DNA of 64,000 nucleotides from Gluconobacter potus. GTDB taxonomy: Bacteria; Pseudomonadota; Alphaproteobacteria; Acetobacterales; Acetobacteraceae. This document shows, one piece after another, positions 45,970-54,438 of this stretch (its first letter is position 1; every line of letters starts with the position of its first letter). The stretch is taken from contig NZ_JABCQF010000003.1 of NCBI RefSeq assembly GCF_015244705.1, positions 1 through 64,000 of the forward strand. Direction: 5' to 3'. The translations under genes were made by a program, and so were the position numbers. Below the pieces are notes generated by a model. It ran no database searches. It was not told the DNA's origin and was given only the letters and a program-made list of their open reading frames with translations.

Positions 45970-47472
45970 ATGTCGTCACTCTCCAACGTCTGCCCCGATA
46001 TCGTCCTGATCGGCGCTGGGATCATGAGTTCAACACTCGCCGCCCTGCTGCGCGAGCTGGATCCGTCGCTCTCGATGGTGATGTTCGAGACCCTCTCCGA
46101 CTGCGGGCAGGAAAGCTCCTATGCCTGGAACAATGCCGGGACCGGACATGCAGGCAACTGCGAACTGAACTACACGCCACAGCGCGCGGATGGCAGCGTC
46201 GACATCTCCAAGGCGCTGGCGGTCAATACGGAATTCGACCTTTCCCGGCAGCTCTGGGCCCACTGGGTGCGTGAAGGCCGCATTGCCGATCCGGCCGCGT
46301 TCGTTCAGCCCTGCCCGCATATCAGTCTGGTGTGGGGTGCGGAAAATGTGGCGTTCCTCAAAGCCCGTTATGAGGCCATGGTCGCCCATCACTGCTTTGC
46401 CGACATGGAATATACCGATGATCCGGCGGTCATCGCGCAATGGGCCCCGCTGGCCATGGCGGGGCGCGATACAACACAGCCGGTCGCGGCCACGCGCATC
46501 AGGGAAGGCACGGACGTCAATTTCGGTGCCCTGACACATGCCCTGACCGCATCGCTCAAGACCGACCGTAACGTCTCCATCCAGTACAACCATCGCGTTA
46601 CGGATCTGACCCGAACCGAGGACGGCCGCTGGCGCGTTACGGCAACGGACACCGAAAACGGTCACGCCACGACGGTTCTGACGCGCTTCGTGTTCATCGG
46701 CGCGGGCGGCAATGCCCTGCCGCTGCTCCAGAAATCCGGCATCCCCGAAGCGACACATTATGCTGGCTTCCCCGTGAGCGGCCTGTGGCTGCGCTGCACC
46801 GACCCGGCCATCACGCGCCAGCACCACGCCAAGGTCTATGGCAAGGCCCCCGTCGGTTCCCCGCCCATGTCGGTCCCGCATCTCGATACCCGTGTGATCG
46901 ACGGGAAATCCTGCCTGCTGTTCGGGCCCTATGCCGGCTTTTCCACGAAATTTCTCAAGAGCGGGTCGTGGACGGATTATTTCCGCTCCCTCACACTAAA
47001 AAACATCATCCCTGCCCTGACGGCCGGAAAAGACAATCTCGGCCTGCTGGACTATCTCGTGAAGCAGGTCATCCAGACGAACGAGGCGCGTTTCCGGGCC
47101 CTTCTGGACTTTTATCCCACTGCGCGCCCCGAGGACTGGAGCAAGGTCGTGGCCGGGCAGCGGGTGCAGATCATCCGACCGGACAGTGGCCTGCATGGGA
47201 AACTGCGCTTCGGCACCGAACTCGTCAAAAACGCTGACCGCTCCCTTGTCGCGGTGCTGGGTGCCTCTCCCGGCGCCTCCATCGCGGCGTCCGTGGCACT
47301 TCAGGTCGTACAGGGCTGTTTCCCGGAGCGCCTTGTCGAGGGCGACTGGCTGCCACGTCTGCGTCAGGTTTTCCCTGCCTATGACGTGGATCTGACACAG
47401 GATGCAGCCGCCTGCGCAACGCTTCGCCGGGACACGGCGCAGGTGCTGGGCATTGCGAGTGAGGCCGGATGA
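45970..47472 (+). CDS. mqo: Malate:quinone oxidoreductase
   Basis: 500 residues, the normal Mqo length. The FAD loop is PDIVLIGAGIMSSTLAALLREL; later come SSYAWNNAGTGHAGNCELNYTP and GPYAGFSTKFLKSGSWTDYF, all strongly characteristic. It oxidises L-malate to oxaloacetate at the inner face of the membrane and reduces quinone. In acetic acid bacteria with an incomplete citrate cycle it supplies oxaloacetate and respiratory electrons. A DeoR regulator follows. Confidence 0.97.
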   Translation: MSSLSNVCPDIVLIGAGIMSSTLAALLRELDPSLSMVMFETLSDCGQESSYAWNNAGTGHAGNCELNYTPQRADGSVDISKALAVNTEFDLSRQLWAHWVREGRIADPAAFVQPCPHISLVWGAENVAFLKARYEAMVAHHCFADMEYTDDPAVIAQWAPLAMAGRDTTQPVAATRIREGTDVNFGALTHALTASLKTDRNVSIQYNHRVTDLTRTEDGRWRVTATDTENGHATTVLTRFVFIGAGGNALPLLQKSGIPEATHYAGFPVSGLWLRCTDPAITRQHHAKVYGKAPVGSPPMSVPHLDTRVIDGKSCLLFGPYAGFSTKFLKSGSWTDYFRSLTLKNIIPALTAGKDNLGLLDYLVKQVIQTNEARFRALLDFYPTARPEDWSKVVAGQRVQIIRPDSGLHGKLRFGTELVKNADRSLVAVLGASPGASIAASVALQVVQGCFPERLVEGDWLPRLRQVFPAYDVDLTQDAAACATLRRDTAQVLGIASEAG

Positions 47473-47589
47473 TCACCTTTTGGGGCCGGATTGTGTTCAT
47501 GAGGCGTTACAGACCTGTTCCGGCCTGATATGGTGAATGTGATTTTACATTCATCTGTTTGCTTTCACGCTCAGGAATCGATTTGAGAC

Positions 47590-48408
47590 ATGACTGATGG
47601 TCCGGGCTCCGTGATCCCCACCGCCTTGCCGCAGAGTTCAAAACGACGGGATAATTCGGCCCGCCAGAAACAGATCCTCGACGTTCTTCTCGAAACCGGT
47701 AGTGCTACGATCGAAGGTCTGGCCGAGCGTTTCGATGTCAGCCGCATGACGATCCACCGCGACGCACATGCGCTGGTCCAGCAGGGTCTGATCGACAAGC
47801 TGCATGGCAGCATCGTTCTGCGCAACAAGGTTACAACACAGAAAACCGTCAATTTCCGCCGCTCCCGGGCGACGGATCTCAAGGACGCCATCATCCAGCG
47901 GGCCATCTCGCTGATCCAGCCTGAACAGGTTCTGGTTCTGGATGACTCCACAACCGTTGCGGCGATGCTGCCCCTGCTCCCAGCCCTGGCGCCACTGACG
48001 ATCATCACAAACGCTGTCGGCGTGATCCAGGCGCTCTCGCCCTATCCCAACCTGAAGCTGATCTGCCTTGGCGGCGACTATAACCCGCCGCGCAATGCCT
48101 TCTTCGGTCTGGTCTGCGAGCAGGCGGCGCAGTCGCTGCGGGCGAACATGATGTTCCTCTCGACATCCATCATCCACAACGGAACCGCGTTCCAGAACGA
48201 TCAGGACGTGGTGAAGGTCAAGCGGGCCATGATGGACATCGCGGATCAGTGCGTCCTGCTAGTGGACAGCACGAAGTTCCGCAAGGGCGGCCTGCACCGT
48301 CTGGCGTCCCTGTCGGAATTCGACCGGGTTCTGACGGACTCCCACCTCAAGCCGTCCATTGCCAAGGCCCTGGCGCAGGACGACGTGAAGCTCGAAATCT
48401 GCACCTGA
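47590..48408 (+). CDS. DeoR-family transcriptional regulator
   Basis: 272 residues with N-terminal HTH (RQKQILDVLLETGSATIEGLAERF; RMTIHRDAHALVQQG) and the DeoRC sugar-phosphate domain (VLVLDDSTTVAAMLPLL, LLVDSTKFRKGGLHRLA). It presumably senses a phosphorylated sugar or nucleoside. Neighbours (mqo and mntR) give no clear target. It ends nine bases before the convergent mntR. Confidence 0.88.
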   Translation: MTDGPGSVIPTALPQSSKRRDNSARQKQILDVLLETGSATIEGLAERFDVSRMTIHRDAHALVQQGLIDKLHGSIVLRNKVTTQKTVNFRRSRATDLKDAIIQRAISLIQPEQVLVLDDSTTVAAMLPLLPALAPLTIITNAVGVIQALSPYPNLKLICLGGDYNPPRNAFFGLVCEQAAQSLRANMMFLSTSIIHNGTAFQNDQDVVKVKRAMMDIADQCVLLVDSTKFRKGGLHRLASLSEFDRVLTDSHLKPSIAKALAQDDVKLEICT

Positions 48409-48417
48409 CTCCTGTTC

Positions 48418-48909
48418 TCAGGCGTCGGGCAGCGCCTGCATGAACTGTTTCAGGTTTCCGCGGAGCGCCTTTTCGAACAGGGTCAGGGTTTCGCTGCCGA
48501 CGTAATGCTCCACGCCTTCGGCATCGACGCGGGCATTTTCCGCGCTCACGCCCAGCGCCAGCAGGAACGCTTCTACGATCCGGTGCCGGTGCCGCGCCCT
48601 GTCCGCCATGTCCTGCCCGGCGGCCGTGAGGAAAACACCGCGATAGGGCTTCTGCGTCACGTAGCCTTCCGTCGCAAGGCGGGCGAGCATCTTCGCCACC
48701 GTCGGCTGTGAGACGCCCAGACGCCCGGCGATATCGACCTGCCGGGCCTCCTGCCCTTCGGACAGCAGATCCGAGATCAGTTCAACATAGTCCTCGACCA
48801 GCACATTGCGCCGCGCCTCGCGATTGGCACGGAACCCTTCGGAATGAGTTTCGACGTCAGGCAGCGTCTCCTTGGGCGCGAGATCCCTGAGACGTCTTTT
48901 CCGTTCCAT
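48418..48909 (-). CDS. mntR: Manganese-responsive regulator MntR (DtxR family)
   Basis: 163 residues. Winged [18 protein letters not shown], then [24 protein letters not shown]; dimerisation/metal-binding half with [16 protein letters not shown] and [14 protein letters not shown], which supply the typical His/Glu metal ligands. It is divergent from mntH, which it is expected to repress when manganese is ample. The gap is 148-169 bases depending on the mntH start. Confidence 0.92.
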   Translation of the reverse strand: MERKRRLRDLAPKETLPDVETHSEGFRANREARRNVLVEDYVELISDLLSEGQEARQVDIAGRLGVSQPTVAKMLARLATEGYVTQKPYRGVFLTAAGQDMADRARHRHRIVEAFLLALGVSAENARVDAEGVEHYVGSETLTLFEKALRGNLKQFMQALPDA

Positions 48910-49078
48910 GCGCCGTCCTGTGCCTCCCTGCAGAAAACATTATTCACGGCGGAATAAAACATTCCTGACATGTATGCCAGTAGGATCCATCACGTTTTCC
49001 CGATATCCCGGTTTTTCATGAGGCTCATCAATATAGCATGTTGAATATTCATTCCCGATGGGATTGAATACACCCCTG

Positions 49079-50413
49079 ATGTCAGACACCCCCTCGCCCC
49101 ACACCCCATCCCCGGAGATGCGCCCGAGCCTGCCCGATGCCTTTTCCAGCATCCGGGTTCCGGGAGCGGATGCGTCCTGGTTCAGGCGCTTCATGGCCTT
49201 TGTTGGGCCGGGGTTCATGGTTTCGGTCGGCTATATGGATCCGGGCAACTGGGCCACGGACCTGCAGGGCGGGTCGCGCTACGGCTATACGCTGCTCTGC
49301 GTCATCATGCTGTCGAACCTGATGGCCATCCTGCTTCAGGCGCTTTCCGCCCGCCTCGGAATCGCGACCGGACGGGATCTGGCGCAGGCCTGCCGGGATC
49401 ATTTCTCGCCGGGCGTGAACATCGTGCTGTGGCTGGCCTGCGAACTGGCCATCATCGCCTGCGATCTGGCGGAAGTGATCGGCACGGCCGTGGCGCTTCA
49501 GCTTCTGTTCGGTCTGCCGCTTCTGGGCGGCGCGCTGCTCTCCATTCTGGACGCACTGGTGGTCCTGCTGCTGATGAACCGGGGCTTCCGGTATCTGGAA
49601 GCCTTCGTGATCGCGCTTTTAGGCATCATCGCGCTGTGCTTCGGCATCCAGCTTGTCGCAGCAGCCCCGCCCGTCCACAGCATTATGGCCGGGCTCCTCC
49701 CCGATCCGAAGATCGTGACGACGCCGGGGATGCTCTATGTCGCCATCGGCATCATTGGTGCCACGGTCATGCCGCATAACCTGTATCTGCATTCCTCGAT
49801 CGTGCAGACCCGCGCCTATGAGCGCACACCAGCGGGGCGGCGGGACGCCATCCGCTGGACGACCTGGGACAGCACGATTGCCCTGACGCTGGCGCTGTTC
49901 ATCAATGCGGCGATCCTGATTGTGGCAGCGGCCGCGTTTCACACTTCCGGCCATCAGGACGTAGCGGAAATCCAGGATGCCTACAGGCTGCTTTCCCCGA
50001 TCCTCGGGCTTGGCATGGCGTCCACGCTGTTCGCGTTGGCCCTTCTGGCGGCTGGTACGAACTCGACGATCACCGGCACACTGGCCGGACAGATCATCAT
50101 GGAGGGCTTTCTGCACCTCCGCATCCCGCACTGGGCCAGACGGCTTCTGACGCGCGGGCTGGCGATTGTGCCGGTCGCAATCGTCACGCTGATTTACGGC
50201 AACCGGGGCGTGGGCGATCTGCTGATGGCCAGTCAGGTCATCCTGTCGCTGCAACTGCCCTTTGCCGTCATACCGCTGGTCATGTTCGTCTCGGACCGCC
50301 GGAAAATGGGCGAGTTCGTGATTTCCGCCCCCGTTCGCATAATCTCATGGGGCGTTGCCGGACTTATCCTGCTGCTGAACTTCAAGCTGCTTTACGACAC
50401 GCTGGCGGGCTGA
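49079..50413 (+). CDS. mntH: Manganese/divalent metal importer (Nramp)
   Basis: 444 residues from the ATG at 49079 ([12 protein letters not shown]); an ATG at 49058 adds seven residues. Eleven or so membrane helices with the two Nramp metal-site motifs: [15 protein letters not shown] (Asp and Asn ligands) and [15 protein letters not shown] (Met and His region). It imports Mn2+ (and some Fe2+) with protons. The divergent mntR beside it is the probable regulator. Its end is three bases from the convergent glutaminase gene. Confidence 0.96.
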   Translation: MSDTPSPHTPSPEMRPSLPDAFSSIRVPGADASWFRRFMAFVGPGFMVSVGYMDPGNWATDLQGGSRYGYTLLCVIMLSNLMAILLQALSARLGIATGRDLAQACRDHFSPGVNIVLWLACELAIIACDLAEVIGTAVALQLLFGLPLLGGALLSILDALVVLLLMNRGFRYLEAFVIALLGIIALCFGIQLVAAAPPVHSIMAGLLPDPKIVTTPGMLYVAIGIIGATVMPHNLYLHSSIVQTRAYERTPAGRRDAIRWTTWDSTIALTLALFINAAILIVAAAAFHTSGHQDVAEIQDAYRLLSPILGLGMASTLFALALLAAGTNSTITGTLAGQIIMEGFLHLRIPHWARRLLTRGLAIVPVAIVTLIYGNRGVGDLLMASQVILSLQLPFAVIPLVMFVSDRRKMGEFVISAPVRIISWGVAGLILLLNFKLLYDTLAG

Positions 50414-50416
50414 GCA

Positions 50417-51373
50417 TTAGGTCGGGTTGGCGACCCACGGGTTCGCCCGGAAAACCGACCATCCCGTATGCTGCACCAGCCGTTCCAGCGCACGGGTCCC
50501 CAGCAGGGAATTGCCCTGCGCGTTCAGTCCCGGCGACCACACGGCAATAGACGCCACACCCGGCGCAATGGCGAGGATGCCGCCACCCACACCGGATTTT
50601 CCCGGCAGACCGACACGGATAGCAAAAGCGCCGGAACCGTCATAATGGCCGCACATCATCATCAGCGCGAGGATCGTCTGGGCATTGCGCTCGGACATGA
50701 TGCGCTCACCCGTAAGCGGGTTCCGGCCGCCCGTCATCAGACAGGTCCCGACCTGCGCCAGCTGATGACAGCTCATGGTGAGCGCGCATTGATGGAAATA
50801 GAAATCCAGCGTGTCCTCGACCACATTGCGGATATTCCCGAAGGTCCGCATGTAGTTCGCCAGCGCCATGTTGCGAAAACCGGTCTCACGCTCCTGCCGG
50901 GCGACATCCGTGTCAATGTCGATCGAGGACGGGTCACTCACCAGCGGACGCAGAAACTCCAGCAGACGCGTCTGGGCATTCTCACGGCCATAACGGGAGA
51001 CCAGAATGTCAGCGATGACGATGGCGCCCGCATTGATGAACGGATTGCGGGGAATGCCCTGTTCGTTTTCAAGCTGAACGATGGAATTGAACGCGCTGCC
51101 CGACGGCTCCTGACGCACCCGTCCCCACAGTTCGTCACCCATGGCATTGAGCGCCATGCTCAGGCTGAACACCTTGGACACACTCTGCACCGAGAACGGG
51201 ATTTCCGCGTCCCCGACCGTATGCGTTTCCCCGTCCATGCCCACAACGGCCATGCCAAACCTGTTCAGATCCACCCGTGCAAGCGGGGGAATGTAATTGG
51301 CGACCGTGCCCCGTTCGGAGGCCGTGCGCATTTCCTCTGCGATCGAGACGATAATGGACGCAACTGTGCTCAT
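50417..51373 (-). CDS. glsA: Glutaminase
   Basis: 318 residues from the ATG at 51373 ([15 protein letters not shown]); the frame extends to 51445 without support. The serine-dependent beta-lactamase-like fold shows [17 protein letters not shown] (catalytic Ser-x-x-Lys), [24 protein letters not shown] and [12 protein letters not shown], all diagnostic for GlsA. It hydrolyses glutamine to glutamate and ammonia. In acid-living bacteria this reaction can contribute to acid resistance. Confidence 0.95.
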   Translation of the reverse strand: MSTVASIIVSIAEEMRTASERGTVANYIPPLARVDLNRFGMAVVGMDGETHTVGDAEIPFSVQSVSKVFSLSMALNAMGDELWGRVRQEPSGSAFNSIVQLENEQGIPRNPFINAGAIVIADILVSRYGRENAQTRLLEFLRPLVSDPSSIDIDTDVARQERETGFRNMALANYMRTFGNIRNVVEDTLDFYFHQCALTMSCHQLAQVGTCLMTGGRNPLTGERIMSERNAQTILALMMMCGHYDGSGAFAIRVGLPGKSGVGGGILAIAPGVASIAVWSPGLNAQGNSLLGTRALERLVQHTGWSVFRANPWVANPT

Positions 51374-51479
51374 GGGGCCCCGGACTGTGAAACGCGATGT
51401 GACTGAAAGAACAGGAGTTTCACAGACAGGTGAACCCGTGAGCAACCCGCAGGATCATACGGAGCGATATGCGCGCAAA

Positions 51480-51512
51480 GCATGGCTGAAAGAGAATGTC
51501 TTCCAGCCATGC
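51480..51512 (-). terminator. Hairpin between siroheme synthase and glutaminase genes
   Basis: GCATGGCTG (51480-51488) and CAGCCATGC (51504-51512) are exact complements. On the minus strand it follows the cysG stop by 13 bases and is trailed by only TTT, so termination is probable but not strong. Confidence 0.55.
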
Positions 51513-51525
51513 AGATCCCGTCATG

Positions 51526-52947
51526 TCAGGGCGAAACGACCCGATGCCGGACCACCTGCCCGACGATCACCAGCGCGGGCGATCTGACCTTCGCTTCGGC
51601 CGCCTGCTGCACGATGGTGGCCAGCGTCCCGGTAAAGACCCGTTGTGTGGGCTGCGTGCCCCGTTCCACAATCGCCACCGGCCAGTCGGCAGGCAGGCCT
51701 TTTCCCAGAAGTCCGGCGGCAAGCTGCGGCAGGGTCGAGATGCCCATATAGATCACCACCGTCTGGCGGCGGTCGGCCATGTCGTCCCAGGGCAGATCCA
51801 GAACACCGTCCGCCTTTGCATGTCCGGTCACGAACAGGCAGGCCTGCGCGCAGTCGCGATGCGTCAGCGGAATGCCGGAATAGGCCGCGCATCCATTGGC
51901 GGCGGAAATGCCCGGGACCAGCCGGAAGGCAACCCCGGCTTCGACCAGAGCTTCGATTTCCTCACCGCCACGCCCAAAAATGAACGGGTCCCCACCCTTG
52001 AGACGCAGGACACGCTCGCCGGCCTGTGCACGGCGGACCATCTCGCGGTTGATCTCGTCCTGCGGCAGGGCATGACGGTCCCGCTGCTTGCCGACGAAGA
52101 CGAGTTCGGCGTCCCTGCGCACCATATCCAGCAAGGCTGGCGAGACCAGATTGTCATAAAGAACGGAATCCGCATTCTGCATCAGGTGCAGCGCCTTGAG
52201 GGTCAGCAGATCCGGATCACCGGGACCGGCCCCGACCAGCCAGACCTCTCCCGCCTTGCGCTCCCCGTCCAGCAGCGCCTCCAGTCGCGTATCCGCCCTG
52301 CTTTCATCACCAGAACGCGCAGCTTCCGCGCCGGGACCATCCAGAAAATCCTCCCAGATGCGTTTGCGATCCTGAACATTGGGATAGCGCCCCGAAACGA
52401 GCGCCCGGCGGGACTGCATATAGGCCGCCAGACGGCCTGTGCCTTCCGGCAGCAGTGTCTCGATCTGTTCGCGCAGGCGGCGCGCCAGAACAGGGGCCGC
52501 GCCTCCCGTAGATACGGCCACACGCACCATGCCCCGGCGCACCTGAGCGGGCGTGATGAAACTGGAAGGTCCGGGATCGTCCACCGCGCAGACGGGGATA
52601 TTCAGTGCATCAGCCAGAGCAGCAACCTGCCGGTTGGTGTTCCGGCTGTCGGTCGCGGCATAGACCAGCCGGCAGCCCGGAAGCAGATGGCGCAAGACCG
52701 CCTCATCCGCGCGTTCGCCCACATGGCGTACCCTGTCATTCTCGACCCAGCCCTGTACGACCGGGTGCAGTTTTTCGGCCAGGACGTCGATCCGCGCTCC
52801 GTGATCGAGCAGCAGCCGTCCCTTGTTGACGGCGATTTCTCCGCCGCCCACGAGCAGGACCCGCGCGCCCGAAAGACGGATGGAAATGGGAAACCAGCCG
52901 CCGTCCTGAGGGGAATCCGGGCTGGAATGGTGAGGCTGGGTATTCAT
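51526..52947 (-). CDS. cysG: Siroheme synthase (fused CysG)
   Basis: 473 residues. Residues 1-215: precorrin-2 dehydrogenase/sirohydrochlorin ferrochelatase (VLLVGGGEIAVNKGRLLLDHG, VYAATDSRNTNRQVA). Residues 216-473: uroporphyrinogen III methyltransferase (VWLVGAGPGDPDLLTLKAL, LKGGDPFIFGRGGEE, GIPLTHRDCAQ). The full three-step fusion makes siroheme for sulfite or nitrite reductase. No such reductase is next to it here. Confidence 0.96.
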   Translation of the reverse strand: MNTQPHHSSPDSPQDGGWFPISIRLSGARVLLVGGGEIAVNKGRLLLDHGARIDVLAEKLHPVVQGWVENDRVRHVGERADEAVLRHLLPGCRLVYAATDSRNTNRQVAALADALNIPVCAVDDPGPSSFITPAQVRRGMVRVAVSTGGAAPVLARRLREQIETLLPEGTGRLAAYMQSRRALVSGRYPNVQDRKRIWEDFLDGPGAEAARSGDESRADTRLEALLDGERKAGEVWLVGAGPGDPDLLTLKALHLMQNADSVLYDNLVSPALLDMVRRDAELVFVGKQRDRHALPQDEINREMVRRAQAGERVLRLKGGDPFIFGRGGEEIEALVEAGVAFRLVPGISAANGCAAYSGIPLTHRDCAQACLFVTGHAKADGVLDLPWDDMADRRQTVVIYMGISTLPQLAAGLLGKGLPADWPVAIVERGTQPTQRVFTGTLATIVQQAAEAKVRSPALVIVGQVVRHRVVSP

Positions 52948-53048
52948 CGAGGCACGGATTTTCCGGATCGGGGGAGACGCTTGCGTGCCGCATTCAGCGA
53001 CAGGCCGGCCGGAAGGTCAAATCCGGCAGTTCCGTGCCTTCAGGTTCG

Positions 53049-53075
53049 GGGACGTGCCTTTGCCCGGCACGTCCC
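53049..53075. other. Hairpin downstream of the glycine-rich lipoprotein gene
   Basis: GGGACGTGCC (53049-53058) and GGCACGTCCC (53066-53075) are exact 10-base complements. No T run on either side, so it may be a weak terminator or RNA-stabilising stem between the small lipoprotein gene and cysG. Confidence 0.5.
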
Positions 53076-53086
53076 GGCGGGCGCTG

Positions 53087-53314
53087 TTACCAGCCGCCCT
53101 GTCCCCCCTGACCACCGCCCATGCCGCCGCCATTCATGCCGCCCATACCCTGGCCACCACCCATACCCTGGCCGCCCATGCCACCCTGACCCTCACCGCG
53201 GTCGCCACGATGATGGTGATGTTCGCCGCCGCGGCGGTCATCGTAAGGACCGTCACAGGCGGTCAGCGACAGGGTCAGACCGGCTCCGAGAGCCAGAGCA
53301 AGAATCTTTTTCAT
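53087..53314 (-). CDS. Small His/Gly/Met-rich lipoprotein
   Basis: 75 residues from the ATG at 53314, with GGAG eight bases upstream. Lipoprotein signal MKKILALALGAGLTLSLTAC, a charged stretch with HHHH (GGEHHHHRGDRGEG), then a repetitive glycine tail built on GMGG/QGMGG units. The His and Met residues might bind a metal such as copper, but this is only suggestive; the low-complexity tail gives no family. The DNA of the tail is a short imperfect tandem repeat. Confidence 0.65.
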   Translation of the reverse strand: MKKILALALGAGLTLSLTACDGPYDDRRGGEHHHHRGDRGEGQGGMGGQGMGGGQGMGGMNGGGMGGGQGGQGGW

Positions 53315-53522
53315 AAGATGCTCCATCAGCAATGTTTCAGTGCCGAGGATGCCCGATGAAATATGGTATTCTCAAGGACAGGAACGTAACGGACAATGAC
53401 AGCATCCGATTTTGCGGGGATATTCCGCCAGACAGGTGCATGGAAATGCTATAACCGTTCGCGAACAGAGGTCCTGTTGACTGGCTCTCCCGGACTGCAC
53501 TTCTTTTCAGGGCAGAGGTTTC

Positions 53523-53648
53523 ATGGCTCAGTTGATAGTGAAAATCTTCAAGTCCATTCAGGAGGGTCCCGGTTTTCTTGTATTGCTCGGGGTTCTGGTC
53601 GCTGCGGTCTTTGTGGGATATGAAGTCCTGCATGCGCTGGTCGGATAA
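53523..53648 (+). CDS. 41-residue single-helix membrane protein
   Basis: ATG at 53523 with AGAGG four bases upstream; TAA at 53646-53648. The N-terminus is amphipathic (MAQLIVKIFKSIQEGPG), then one membrane helix (FLVLLGVLVAAVFVGYEVL). It is 48 bases before the HD-domain gene on the same strand. Good ribosome site and clear topology support a real gene; function unknown. Confidence 0.55.
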   Translation: MAQLIVKIFKSIQEGPGFLVLLGVLVAAVFVGYEVLHALVG

Positions 53649-53696
53649 GGCTTTCGCCACCGCCGCGATGCGCATCGCCACAGACAGGACCCCAGC

Positions 53697-54284
53697 ATGA
53701 CAAAAGGCGATCTTGAAAAGCGTCTCGACTTTCTCCGGGAAGCGTCGCGCCTCAAGGACATCCTGAGGCGGACCTACACCCATGGCGGCCAGACCGAGAG
53801 CACGGCGGAGCATACCTGGGCGCTCTGCCTGCTGGTCATGACCTTCGCCGACCAGCTTGAGGGCATCGACCTTCTGAAGCTACTGAAAATCTGCATCCTG
53901 CATGATCTCGGGGAAGCCATTCACGGTGATGTACCCGCGATCTCGCTGCACGCCTCGGCCAACAAGTCCGCGCAGGAACGCGAGGATCTGCTGACGATCA
54001 TGGCGCCGCTGCCTGAGGAACTTCAGGCCGAGTTTCTGGCGCTGTGGGACGAATATGAAAACGCGGCCTCTCCCGAAGCCCGGCTGGCCAAGGCCTTCGA
54101 CAAGATCGAAACCATCAGTCAGCACAATGCCGGTCTCAATCCGGATGATTTCGACCATACGTTCAATCTGACCTATGGCCGCCAATATACCGATGCCACG
54201 GAACTGACGCGCCAGATCCGCGCCATTCTCGATGAAGAAACGCGCCGGAATATGATGCGAAACCGGAACATGGTTCCCGGCTGA
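53697..54284 (+). CDS. HD-domain hydrolase (HDDC2/YfbR-like nucleotidase)
   Basis: 195 residues. The metal site reads H in STAEHTWALCLLVMTF, HD in ICILHDLGEAIHGDVPA, and a later Asp near KAFDKIETISQH, the H...HD...D pattern. This branch (human HDDC2, E. coli YfbR) removes phosphate from deoxynucleoside monophosphates. The activity is inferred from the family. It may be cotranscribed with the small membrane protein before it. Confidence 0.85.
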   Translation: MTKGDLEKRLDFLREASRLKDILRRTYTHGGQTESTAEHTWALCLLVMTFADQLEGIDLLKLLKICILHDLGEAIHGDVPAISLHASANKSAQEREDLLTIMAPLPEELQAEFLALWDEYENAASPEARLAKAFDKIETISQHNAGLNPDDFDHTFNLTYGRQYTDATELTRQIRAILDEETRRNMMRNRNMVPG

Positions 54285-54438
54285 ACAGCCCTTTGTGCTC
54301 GACACCGTAACATAAATCCGCCAGAAACGGCTCCAAATGGCCTTCCGCTGTTACGATATCCTTACAGAATCGTGACATTCTGCATCTGATGCGGACGTTC
54401 CAGGCCCGCACCAGACACAGGAGCCGGCAGACGCGCGC

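Noticed and set aside
49043-49050. GAATATTC palindrome before mntH as a manganese operator
   Set aside because: Eight bases is too short in an AT-rich region, and it does not match an MntR or Mur site known to me.
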